Source: Kitasatospora kifunensis | GTDB taxonomy: Bacteria > Actinomycetota > Actinomycetes > Streptomycetales > Streptomycetaceae | Direction of reading: 5' to 3' | NCBI RefSeq assembly: GCF_014203855.1 | Contig: NZ_JACHJV010000002.1 | Span: 927,833-991,832 of the forward strand | DNA: 64,000 nucleotides | Part shown: in pieces, positions 16,923-24,380 of the stretch | How positions within the stretch are numbered: the stretch's first letter is position 1 | How the letters are laid out: each line of letters starts with the position of its first letter | The notes under the pieces: model-generated | The model's input: the letters and a program-made list of their open reading frames with translations, nothing else | What the model was told of the DNA's origin: nothing | The model's database searches: none | Translations under genes and position numbers: made by a program

Positions 16923-16953
16923 GGCATGGCGGGTAGCGGCTACCCACCATGCC
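16923..16953 (-). terminator. strong hairpin ending the six-gene operon
   Basis: GGCATGG (16923-16929) and GGGTA (16931-16935) pair with TACCC (16941-16945) and CCATGCC (16947-16953). This gives a 12-bp stem with one opposed mismatch and a 5-nt loop. It lies 19 nt past the stop of the CofE-like gene on the minus strand. There is no long U-tract, which is usual for streptomycete terminators. Confidence 0.7.
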
Positions 16954-16971
16954 GGTGCCGTCCTCGGGGGC

Positions 16972-17742
16972 TTACCGCTCCATGGTGGTGTTTGCAGGTC
17001 GGACCAGCAGCGGCGTGATGCCGGTGTCACCTGTGGTGTAGTGGGCGCCGCGAATGAGGACGACCGGCTGGGCGGCGCCGGACTGGCCCATGAGGGCGGA
17101 GGCGGCGCCGGCGAGTTCGTCCACGCGGTTGAGGTCACCGTGGGCTGGGTTGCCGTACAGGTCGGCGTCGCCGGTGGGGGGCTTCTCGACGGCGACGATG
17201 CCGGCCAGGCCGATCGCGGCGCCGTGGGAGCCTTCGCGGTGGGGGCTGCCGAGGCTGTCGGTGACGATCACGGCGACGGTGGTGCCGGTGAGTTCGCGGA
17301 TCCGGTCGCGGATGCGGCGGGCGGAGGCGTCCGGGTCGACGGGGAGTAGGCAGGCCCAGCCCTCGTCGTAGATGCCGGCGTTGGAGAGGTCGACACCGCC
17401 GGCGGTGTCGACCAGGCCGCGGTGGTCCAGGGTGACGACGTGGCGGCCGATCAGGTCGAGGACCTGCTCGCTCTCGTCCAGGACGAGCTGGCACCAGCGC
17501 GGATCGCGGCCGGTGCGCTGTGCGAGCTCCTCGGCCTGGGGGCTCGGGGTGACGTCGGCCAGGCGCACGATCCGGCCCTCGGTCTTGCTGACGATCTTCT
17601 GGGCGACGCACAGCACGTCGCCGTCGGTGAGCTGGTGGCCGTCCTCGGCGGCGGCCTTGCAGATCAGGGCGGCGATGTCGTCGCCGGTGCTGATCATGGG
17701 GATGCCGGGCAGGGCGCGCAGCCGCATGTCCCAGGTGCTCAT
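16972..17742 (-). CDS. CofE-like coenzyme F420-0:L-glutamate ligase family protein
   Basis: ATG 17742 has AGGAGG 7 nt upstream and gives 256 residues, close to archaeal CofE. Recognisable blocks are LTDGDVLCVAQKIVSKTEGR (N-terminal signature), VVTLDHRGLVDTAGGVDLSN, YDEGWACLLPVDPD and VAVIVTDSLGSPHREG. CofE adds gamma-glutamyl residues to F420-0. Housekeeping actinobacterial enzymes (FbiB) carry an extra C-terminal FMN domain that is absent here. As the last gene of an operon with glycosyl- and methyltransferases, it may attach glutamate (or another amino acid) to a different acid, or boost F420 tailing. It is spaced from the SDR gene by 56 nt with its own ribosome site. Confidence 0.8.
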   Translation of the reverse strand: MSTWDMRLRALPGIPMISTGDDIAALICKAAAEDGHQLTDGDVLCVAQKIVSKTEGRIVRLADVTPSPQAEELAQRTGRDPRWCQLVLDESEQVLDLIGRHVVTLDHRGLVDTAGGVDLSNAGIYDEGWACLLPVDPDASARRIRDRIRELTGTTVAVIVTDSLGSPHREGSHGAAIGLAGIVAVEKPPTGDADLYGNPAHGDLNRVDELAGAASALMGQSGAAQPVVLIRGAHYTTGDTGITPLLVRPANTTMER

Positions 17743-17798
17743 TGGTGCCTCCTCGCGGGGCGGTGTGGTGCTGGCAGTATCCGCTCTGTGACGGTCTG

Positions 17799-18533
17799 TC
17801 AGGAAATGGGTTTTGCGGTGCCGGGTCGGCGCTCGACGTCGGCGGGGCGCAGCTGGATGGTCAGGCCGCCGTCGAGGGTGAGGGTGTGTCCGGCGGTGGT
17901 GTCGAAGGGCGCGGTGGCGTAGGTGGCCAGGGCGGTGGCGATGTCCTGGAGGTCGGCGTAGGTTCCGCGCGGGACGAGGGCCAGGAGTGCGGGCGCGAGG
18001 GGGCCGTCGGCCTGGGTGCTGGCGGACTGGGCGATGGGGCCGACGGCGGCCGCGCGCACCGAGAGGTGCCGGGCGAACTCCAGGGTGAAGGAGCGGGCCA
18101 GGGACTCGATCCCGGCGCGGGCGGCGTCGTAGCCGGCCAGGTAGCGGTGGGCGCCGACGGTGCTGAGGAGGACGGCCGAGGCGGGGATGCCGGCGGCCCG
18201 GGTGGCGAGCGCGAAGGTGCGTGCCGTGGCGTAGGTGTGGGTCAGGTCGGCGGTGTGCCGGGCGAACTCCTCGGGCGGGGTGTCGGTGATGGTGGTGAGC
18301 GGGGGGTGGGTGCCGGCGGTGTGGATCAGCTCGGCGCGCTCGGCGCCGGCCAAGTGCTCGGACAGGAGGGTGGCGAAGGCCTCGCTGGTGCTGTCGAGGC
18401 GCAGCACCGTGCTGTCGTCGGGGCCGGGGTGGGTGTCGAGGGCGAGCAGCACTCCGTCGGTGTTGCGCAGGTGCTGGCACACCGCGCGGCCGATGAGGCC
18501 GGCCGCGCCGGTGACGATGCGCAGGGTGGTCAC
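17799..18533 (-). CDS. SDR-family oxidoreductase/epimerase-like protein with altered active site
   Basis: GTG 18533 overlaps the methyltransferase stop and gives 244 residues. The Rossmann start is LRIVTGAAGLIGRAVCQHL. The catalytic region reads SAVLLSTVGAHRYLAGYDAA and then RAGIESLARSF, giving the Ser and Tyr of the SDR triad but Arg where YxxxK is expected. The C-terminus GHTLTLDGGLTIQL is typical of classical SDRs. Substrate is unknown; position in the operon suggests it acts on the same product as the methyltransferase and CofE-like ligase. The Lys-to-Arg change may lower or alter catalysis. Confidence 0.75.
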   Translation of the reverse strand: MTTLRIVTGAAGLIGRAVCQHLRNTDGVLLALDTHPGPDDSTVLRLDSTSEAFATLLSEHLAGAERAELIHTAGTHPPLTTITDTPPEEFARHTADLTHTYATARTFALATRAAGIPASAVLLSTVGAHRYLAGYDAARAGIESLARSFTLEFARHLSVRAAAVGPIAQSASTQADGPLAPALLALVPRGTYADLQDIATALATYATAPFDTTAGHTLTLDGGLTIQLRPADVERRPGTAKPIS

Positions 18534-19285
18534 GACGCCTGCCTCTGGGTGTTGGCGTGGTGGAGGAGGGCGGCGTACCAGGAGGTGCCGAAGCGGCGGG
18601 TGGCGCTGACGGTCAGTCCGGCTTCGGCGGCGACGTCGCGGAGGGTGGCGGGGTCGATCCAGGTCCAGTCGAACCAGCCGCCGGTGAGGGTGCCGTGGCG
18701 CAGGCGCAGGCGGACGTCGCCGGGGTAGCGGCCCTCGGCGAGGGCGGTCTCGGTCCAGGTGCGGTGCTGGTGGGCGCTGGCGGTGGCGCTCCAGTCGACC
18801 GAGGAGACGATGAGGGCGCCGGTGGGGGTGAGCCAGGATGCGAGGTGGGCGAGGAAGGCGGGGGCGCCCTGGCGGGTGGCGGCGATTCCGAGGCCGCCAC
18901 CGAGGGCGATGACGGTGTCCACCGGCGCGGTGGGGGTGTAGTGGTGGGCGTCGGCGAGGTGGGCGTTGAGGCCGGCCTGCTGGGCGAGGCGGATGGCGGC
19001 CGCGCTGGTGTCGATGCCGGTGGCGGTCAGGCCGCGCTCGGCCAGGTGCTTCAGGTGGCGGCCGGTGCAGCAGCCGATGTCGAGGACGGTGCCGGGGACG
19101 GTGGTGATCCAGTCCAGGGCGGCGACGTCGGAGGGCGGCACGGCGCCGGTCCGGCCGAGCCACCAGTTCAGGTCGGTGGTGCTGGTGTGTCCGTCGGTGC
19201 GCTCGATGAGCAGCGGGGGGCCGTCGGGGGCGGTCAGGGCGTGGTCGAAGATGTCCGGCTGCGTGGTGGTGCTGGGCTCGGTCAT
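18530..19285 (-). CDS. class I SAM-dependent methyltransferase
   Basis: ATG 19285 overlaps the upstream stop (ATGA). The 251-residue protein has motif I as GTVLDIGCCTGRHLKHLAER, an acidic residue at the end of strand two (ATGIDTSAAAIRLA) and motif IV-like VDTVIALGGGLGIAA. The later WSATASAHQHRTWTETALAE and LRHGTLTGGWFDWTWIDP stretches are enriched in aromatics and may form the acceptor pocket. The methyl acceptor cannot be deduced. A related layout is seen in small-molecule methyltransferases rather than rRNA enzymes. Confidence 0.82.
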   Translation of the reverse strand: MTEPSTTTQPDIFDHALTAPDGPPLLIERTDGHTSTTDLNWWLGRTGAVPPSDVAALDWITTVPGTVLDIGCCTGRHLKHLAERGLTATGIDTSAAAIRLAQQAGLNAHLADAHHYTPTAPVDTVIALGGGLGIAATRQGAPAFLAHLASWLTPTGALIVSSVDWSATASAHQHRTWTETALAEGRYPGDVRLRLRHGTLTGGWFDWTWIDPATLRDVAAEAGLTVSATRRFGTSWYAALLHHANTQRQAS

Positions 19286-20679
19286 GGGGTTGCTCCGGGG
19301 GTGAGCCAGGTGGCGGGGATGGTGGCGTGTGCGCTGGGGTGGGGGGTGCCGGTGGCGGTCAGCCGGCCGGTGGGTAGGCCGAGCGGGTAGGCAAGGGCCT
19401 TGAGGTGGCGGCCGTTGGCGGCCTGGGCGGCCAGGGTGGGGATGGGGGCGGCGGTGCAGGCCAGGCCCATGACCGCCAGGTGGATGGCGTCCCAGCCGGT
19501 CAGCGCACCGCGGGTGCGGGCGGCGCGCGTGCCGACCGCCATTCGCAGGCCGGCCAGGCTGAGCCGCCCGAGCGCCTGGCGGAGCTGCTGGTCCAGGTCC
19601 GGCAGGTCGGCGACGAAGAGCACCTTCGCCCCGTGGGTGTCGGCGAGCTGGCGATAGGCGGTGCGAGCCTGCTGCAGGGGGTAGCGGGGGTAGCACCAGC
19701 GCGGGGTGAGATCGTCGACCACGAGCGTGGCGGGGCCCGCCAGGGCGGCTGCGGCGACCAGGGCGCAGGTGGTCGGCGAAGGAGCGGGGGCGCCGAACAG
19801 CGGCACCGCCACCGGGGCGCCGCGCTGGTGGTCCTGGGCGGTGATCCGCAGCGCCTCGACGGGGGTGTCACCCTGGCGGGCGGTCAGGTCGTGGGAGCGC
19901 AGCGCGCGCCACAGCGGTCCGAGCCGGGCGCCGAGTTCGGTCAGGTACTCGCCCCTGCCCGCGGCGGGGTCGCCGTGGCCGGTCAGGCCCAGGGTCAGAG
20001 CGCTGGCCCACAACGCGTCGGAGCCAGCCGGTGCGCGCTTGGCCCACGGCGGCGGTTCGGCGAACGGATCGGTGCTGTCGGCCAGGCGCACGAGCGGGGC
20101 GAACTGGTCGAGGTGGGCGAGGTTGCGCCCGGCGCGCAACTGGTCGGTCAGCACGACCTGCTCGGCGCCCAGGCTGGAGGCCACCGCCGCGAGCAGCAGA
20201 TCCGGCAGGTCGACCGCGCGCCGGGAGTACGCGGCACCGGCCGCCGCAGCGGCAAGAGCCCTCGCGTCCGTGGCCGCCGCGGCCTCGCCCGCCGAGGTGG
20301 CGGGCAGTCCGCAGCGCGTGAGGAGGGCGGCGATCCGCTCCACCGCCGCGACGGCGCCCGGCCTCGGGCCGCCGCGCCCGGTCCCGACCGCGACCAGGAC
20401 CAGCTGACGGCCGGTGCGCTGGGCCTCGCAGGCGGCGTCGACCAGCTGGTGCAGCAGCAGCGGCGTCACCGCGGGGGGACGGGAGTTGTAGAGGAGCGGG
20501 CACAGGAGCAGCCCGCGGGCGGGACCCGGCGAGGCGGCAGGGGGCGGCAGTTCGGTGGTGGCGGCCTGCAGGGCGGCGTCCAGCGGCAGGGTGCCGGGGG
20601 CCTGCGGGGGCAGCCAGCGCGTGGCGAGGCGGGCGAGGCCTGTGACCAGGTCGGCCAGGGGAGTGGCGGGCGCGGTCAC
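19282..20679 (-). CDS. protein of unknown function in the six-gene operon
   Basis: GTG 20679 overlaps the upstream stop and gives 465 residues. I do not recognise the family. The middle holds strand-like blocks (RQLVLVAVGTGRGGPRPGAV; AEQVVLTDQLRAGRNLAHLD) and a loop LADSTDPFAEPPPWAKRAP followed by SDALWASALTLGLTGHGDPA. The C-terminal half has ATLVVDDLTPRWCYPRYPLQ and AKVLFVADLPDLDQQLRQAL, giving an alternating alpha/beta impression with no clear P-loop, membrane span or signal peptide. It is a cytosolic protein, probably an enzyme, locked into the operon by 4-nt overlaps on both sides. It is the most obvious unknown here. Confidence 0.75.
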   Translation of the reverse strand: MTAPATPLADLVTGLARLATRWLPPQAPGTLPLDAALQAATTELPPPAASPGPARGLLLCPLLYNSRPPAVTPLLLHQLVDAACEAQRTGRQLVLVAVGTGRGGPRPGAVAAVERIAALLTRCGLPATSAGEAAAATDARALAAAAAGAAYSRRAVDLPDLLLAAVASSLGAEQVVLTDQLRAGRNLAHLDQFAPLVRLADSTDPFAEPPPWAKRAPAGSDALWASALTLGLTGHGDPAAGRGEYLTELGARLGPLWRALRSHDLTARQGDTPVEALRITAQDHQRGAPVAVPLFGAPAPSPTTCALVAAAALAGPATLVVDDLTPRWCYPRYPLQQARTAYRQLADTHGAKVLFVADLPDLDQQLRQALGRLSLAGLRMAVGTRAARTRGALTGWDAIHLAVMGLACTAAPIPTLAAQAANGRHLKALAYPLGLPTGRLTATGTPHPSAHATIPATWLTPGATP

Positions 20680-21803
20680 TGGAGCCCCAGCCAGCGCGGC
20701 GTGATCCGCCACTGGGCCACTGCCGCGTCGTCCAGGCCGACCAGGGCAAGGGACTCCTCCAGGGCGGCGCGTACCTGTTCGGGGTGCTCCAGCAGGGCGA
20801 TAGCGGCCTGCTGGCGGCGCACCGCCTCCGCCTGGCACTGGGCGGGGCTGGCATCGAACCAGCGCCGGTCCGGGTGGGCGGGGTCGAGGTGGAGCGCGGA
20901 GTAGAAGCCGGGCAGGCGCAGCCAGCTGGTGTGCACGATGCCGGGGGAGAGCGGCACCGGGATCTGGTCCGTGAGCTCGCGCAGGCGCTCGACCACGCGG
21001 TGGGCGTGTTCCAGCTCGGTGGCGGTGGTGACCGGGATCAGCAGGTCGAGGTCGGATCCGCCGGTCGGGAGCTTGGCGGACAGCGGGGACTGGCTTCCCT
21101 CCACCAGCACCGCCAGCCTGTCGGCCTGGCGGTGGATCACCTCGGCGAGCCTGGCATCCAGCACCCGCCCCACCGGTTCCACCGGCACGACGAACTCGAA
21201 CGGGCCCAGGCGGCGGACCCGGTAGCGGTCCGGGTCGCCGGTCAAGGTGGCGTCCAGCGCGGCGCCGTCCTGCGGCCACACCCGCACCCCGGCCGCGTCC
21301 GGGCGGTACAGGCTTTCCGCGCACCGGAACACCGCGACCGCATCGGCCTGCAGGGCAAGGACGGTGGTGCGGTCGAAGGCGGCGTCGGCGATCTGCGCGT
21401 GCTCGATCGCGGTCTGCCCCACCCGCGCGGCCTCGTAGGCCGGCAGGAAGGCGTTAATGGTGACGTAGACGCAGCCCTCCGGGCCCGGGGCGGCGACCTG
21501 GTGGTGCCAGCCGACAGGGACGAAGAGCACGTCGCCGGGCCGGCACGTCTGCTCGCGGCGGTCCTGGCCGCGCACCAGCAGCGCCTGGCCGAGCCCGGCG
21601 GTGAACACGAAGGTCTGCTCCATGTCGGTGTGGACGTGCAGCGGCACGCTGCCGCCGCCCGGCACCCGCACGGTGAACACCTCGCTCGCCGCGGCGTGTT
21701 CGCGCGGGACGAGGAAGTCGTTGAAGTGGGTGCCGAAGTCGAAGGCCTCTCCGGCGGTGAGCGGGCGGTGGATCGGGGTCAGGTCAGGGACGGTGTCGGT
21801 CAC
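20676..21803 (-). CDS. cupin-nucleotidyltransferase fusion protein
   Basis: GTG 21803 has GGAGGAG about 7 nt upstream and gives 375 residues. Residues about 15-125 are a cupin: GGGSVPLHVHTDMEQTFVFT carries the metal-binding His and Glu of motif 1, and CRPGDVLFVPVGWHHQVAAP motif 2. Residues about 240-375 look like a nucleotidyltransferase: LVEGSQSPLSAKLPTGGSDLD followed by LLIPV contains the GSxxxx(D)xD pattern, followed by a helical tail. I infer a metal-dependent sugar-phosphate or small-molecule cupin fused to a transferase. This combination is uncommon. It follows the double glycosyltransferase by 29 nt. Confidence 0.68.
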   Translation of the reverse strand: MTDTVPDLTPIHRPLTAGEAFDFGTHFNDFLVPREHAAASEVFTVRVPGGGSVPLHVHTDMEQTFVFTAGLGQALLVRGQDRREQTCRPGDVLFVPVGWHHQVAAPGPEGCVYVTINAFLPAYEAARVGQTAIEHAQIADAAFDRTTVLALQADAVAVFRCAESLYRPDAAGVRVWPQDGAALDATLTGDPDRYRVRRLGPFEFVVPVEPVGRVLDARLAEVIHRQADRLAVLVEGSQSPLSAKLPTGGSDLDLLIPVTTATELEHAHRVVERLRELTDQIPVPLSPGIVHTSWLRLPGFYSALHLDPAHPDRRWFDASPAQCQAEAVRRQQAAIALLEHPEQVRAALEESLALVGLDDAAVAQWRITPRWLGLQ

Positions 21804-21832
21804 GGTGTTCTCCTCCAGGTGATGGCGGTGTG

Positions 21833-24202
21833 TCAGAAGGCGCCCAGGCGGGCGGGCACGCGGCTGGTGATCGCGGTGCGGCTCTCGCCGATCAGGCGGG
21901 TGTAGAAGGCGGCGAGCCGCTGGGCGGCCTGCGGCCAGGTGGGCAGCGCGAGTGCGGACGACGACGCCGCGGTGAGCGGGGCGCGGGCGGCGTGCAGCCA
22001 GGCGCGCACGGCGCTCTCGTCGTCCCACGGATCGACGCGCACCCAGCGCTCCGGACCGGGTTCCGGGTTCAGGTAGAGGCCGGTGGAGCCGACCGGGGTC
22101 GGGCTCAAAACCCGGCGGCCGGCCTGCAGCGCGCTGACCAGGACCCCCGAGGAGTGCAGCCGCCGGTACGGCAGGGCCACCCAGTCGACCTCGGCCAGCA
22201 GGTCCCAGAACCCGGACTCGCTGGTGAAACCGGGCCGGTAGTCCAGCCGCGCGTCCGCAGCCGCCAGCGCGCGCAGCCGCCGGTCCACCACAAGGTCCCC
22301 GACCTCGCCGGCCACCAGCAGGCGCGCCTGCCCCGGCGCGGCCGCGAGGAAGGCCTCCGCAAATGGCGCGGTGCGCTTGTAGGCACGCTGCCGGCCGAAG
22401 CAGCCGACCCGCAGCCCGCCCGCCCGCGCCAGTGCGAAGCTGGCCGGGGCGGGGAAGAGCGGGTGCGGCAGGTGCAGGGCCGACCCGGGCAGCAGCGGGC
22501 GCAGGCCCCGGGCCAGCCGCTCATGCTCGGCGCTGAAGAACACGGCGCCGTCGGTGAGAAGGTCGACCCGGGCGCCGAACGTCACCATCGCCGGGGTCGG
22601 CTCGTGCGGCGCCAGGTTGTGCACGCTCTGCACGATCACCGCACCTGCCGCCTTGAGTCCGGCCAGCAGGTCCAGCGCACCGCCGCTGCCGTAGCGGGCG
22701 GCCAGCTTCTCCGGCCAGTGCAGATGCACCACCTGCGCCCCCAGACACCGGACCATCTCAGCCCCCGGGCCGGGCCCGGGCACCGGGAGGGGCCCGGGAC
22801 TGTCGATGCACCAGCCAGGCCGCAGCACCCGCGCCCCAAGGCCGGTCAGCGCGCGCTCGCCCGCCGCCACGAACGGATTCCAGCCGCACTCCTCCGGCAC
22901 CTGCAGCACCCGCAGCCTGCGGACGGCCACCGGCCGGGCGGACCAGGGAAGGGCGCTCTGCAGGAACACGGCGACGTTGTCCCGGTAGTCGAAGCGGGCA
23001 AGCAGCCCGGCCGCGGCCTGCCGCATCCGCTCGCGCTGCCCGCACGTCACATCCAGGGCCCGCTCCAGTGCCGCCGCCAACGCGAGGGCGTCGCGGGGCG
23101 GTGCGGTGAAGCCGGTCTCGCCGTCCACGACCAGGTCGGCCAGCCCGCCCGTGGTGGTCGCCACCACCGGCACCGCGCCGGCGGCGTACGCCTCCAGCGG
23201 GATCCGGCCGAACGGCTCCACGCGCGAGGGCACCACCACCGCGCTCAGCGCCCGGTGGGCGAGCAGACCGCGCACGTCCGGCCCGAACCGGGTCAGCACC
23301 GTCACCGGCGAGCCGCAGGCGCCGGCCACCTCGGCCAGGTGCCGCTGGTAGGCGGTGGGCTGCTCCTCCTCGCCGACGGCCGCGAGCACCAGGTGCGGCA
23401 GCGTGCGCCGACCGGCCAGCAGCCGCCAGGCGGACAGCAGGTCCTCGAAACCCTTCCACGGCACCGCCCGGCCCATCGCCAGCACGAAACCCGCCTCCGC
23501 CTCGGCAGGAAGCAGACCCTCGACCGGCGCGGTGATAGCCCGGTCGGCGGCGGTCAGCCCGTTGGGCAGGTCGATCAGCGCCGCCTCGGCGATCCCGATG
23601 TCGTCGCGCAGGTGACGGCGCATCGCTGCACTGATCGCGGCCACCAGCGTCCCGGCCGCCGCGGCCGCGCGCAGCCGATCGCGCTCCCACCCCACCCGCT
23701 CGGATTCCGGGGCGCAGTGCCACGCCGCGCTGCTGCGCGGCACCACCGTCAACCGCCAACCGGCACGGCGGGAGATCAGCTCCGGTGCCCCGAGCAGGGG
23801 CACGTCCAGCAGCAGGACCAGCGCGGTGTCGTACTCGCGGTGCAGGGCCCGCACCCGCTGCGCGCAGCTGGCAGCCAGAGCCTCGAACGCCTCTCGCCCG
23901 GCGAACCGGTCGGCCCCGGCGGTGCCGTTGTCCAGCGGCTCCACCCGCACCCGGCGCCCATGTCCGGCGAGCGCGGCCCGCACCTGGCGGTGCCAGGCGG
24001 CATCGGCGTGCCGGCTGGAGGCCTCCAGGCGCACAGGCAGGACCACCAGGTCCACCACCGGGTCGAGCAGGTCGTCCAGCAGCTCCAGCAGCCGCCGGTT
24101 GCTGTGTCCGGCGCCGGTTCCGCAGCCGTACCAGCCGTCGTGCAGCGCCACCACCACCGCCTTGCGGCCGGCGGCCTGGGCGCTCGTTTCCATGAGGTCC
24201 AT
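21833..24202 (-). CDS. tandem glycosyltransferase fusion (two GT4-like domains)
   Basis: The first gene of the operon encodes 789 residues; ATG 24202 and ATG 24193 are both possible. Residues about 12-410 are a GT4 enzyme: LPNGLTAADRA, VLAMGRAVPWKGFEDLLSAW (nucleotide-binding start of the second Rossmann lobe) and VEPFGRIPLEAYAAGAVPVV, whose two Glu fit the EX7E motif. Residues about 415-789 form a second GT4-like unit with VLQVPEECGWNPF, VVHLHWPEKLAARYG and LRVGCFGRQRAYKRTAPFAE. Its counterpart loop reads PYRRLHSSGVLVSALQAG, lacking the first Glu. The second half may be a weak or structural domain. Two linked transferases suggest stepwise glycosylation of one product. Confidence 0.8.
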   Translation of the reverse strand: MDLMETSAQAAGRKAVVVALHDGWYGCGTGAGHSNRRLLELLDDLLDPVVDLVVLPVRLEASSRHADAAWHRQVRAALAGHGRRVRVEPLDNGTAGADRFAGREAFEALAASCAQRVRALHREYDTALVLLLDVPLLGAPELISRRAGWRLTVVPRSSAAWHCAPESERVGWERDRLRAAAAAGTLVAAISAAMRRHLRDDIGIAEAALIDLPNGLTAADRAITAPVEGLLPAEAEAGFVLAMGRAVPWKGFEDLLSAWRLLAGRRTLPHLVLAAVGEEEQPTAYQRHLAEVAGACGSPVTVLTRFGPDVRGLLAHRALSAVVVPSRVEPFGRIPLEAYAAGAVPVVATTTGGLADLVVDGETGFTAPPRDALALAAALERALDVTCGQRERMRQAAAGLLARFDYRDNVAVFLQSALPWSARPVAVRRLRVLQVPEECGWNPFVAAGERALTGLGARVLRPGWCIDSPGPLPVPGPGPGAEMVRCLGAQVVHLHWPEKLAARYGSGGALDLLAGLKAAGAVIVQSVHNLAPHEPTPAMVTFGARVDLLTDGAVFFSAEHERLARGLRPLLPGSALHLPHPLFPAPASFALARAGGLRVGCFGRQRAYKRTAPFAEAFLAAAPGQARLLVAGEVGDLVVDRRLRALAAADARLDYRPGFTSESGFWDLLAEVDWVALPYRRLHSSGVLVSALQAGRRVLSPTPVGSTGLYLNPEPGPERWVRVDPWDDESAVRAWLHAARAPLTAASSSALALPTWPQAAQRLAAFYTRLIGESRTAITSRVPARLGAF

Positions 24203-24270
24203 CCCCGTCCATCCCTTCTGATGAGGGGTCAGGTGACTTCAGGAAACCGCTGGCGCAGCCGCTTGGGGAC

Positions 24271-24297
24271 GCTTGCAGAGGGGGCTTGCAGCTTGCA
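24271..24297. promoter_or_regulatory. triple GCTTGCA repeat in the divergent promoter region
   Basis: GCTTGCA occurs at 24271, 24284 and 24291, direct copies spaced 13 and 7 nt apart, with a weaker GCTTGGG at 24261. They lie in the 178-bp gap between the minus-strand operon (start 24202) and the plus-strand regulator (start 24381). Such a cluster fits an operator for the divergent TPR regulator or another repressor. Confidence 0.55.
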
Positions 24298-24302
24298 ACC
24301 CG

Positions 24303-24332
24303 TTCACACCGTGCTGCCTGATGCTCTACGCT
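24303..24332 (+). promoter_or_regulatory. possible promoter of the TPR regulator
   Basis: TTCACA (24303-24308) and TACGCT (24327-24332) are separated by 18 nt, about 50 bp before the GTG at 24381. The -10 is a fair match to the streptomycete TAnnnT pattern; the -35 is weak. The GCTTGCA repeats end 5 bp upstream, so bound protein could block polymerase. Confidence 0.35.
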
Positions 24333-24380
24333 CGGTCACCCGGCTCGTGGATCGCGGGCCATGATCGAGGGAGGCCCGCC

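Noticed and set aside
21830..24364. 844-codon plus-strand ORF opposite the double glycosyltransferase
   Set aside because: His/Pro/Arg/Gln-rich shadow of a gene with clear GT motifs on the minus strand.
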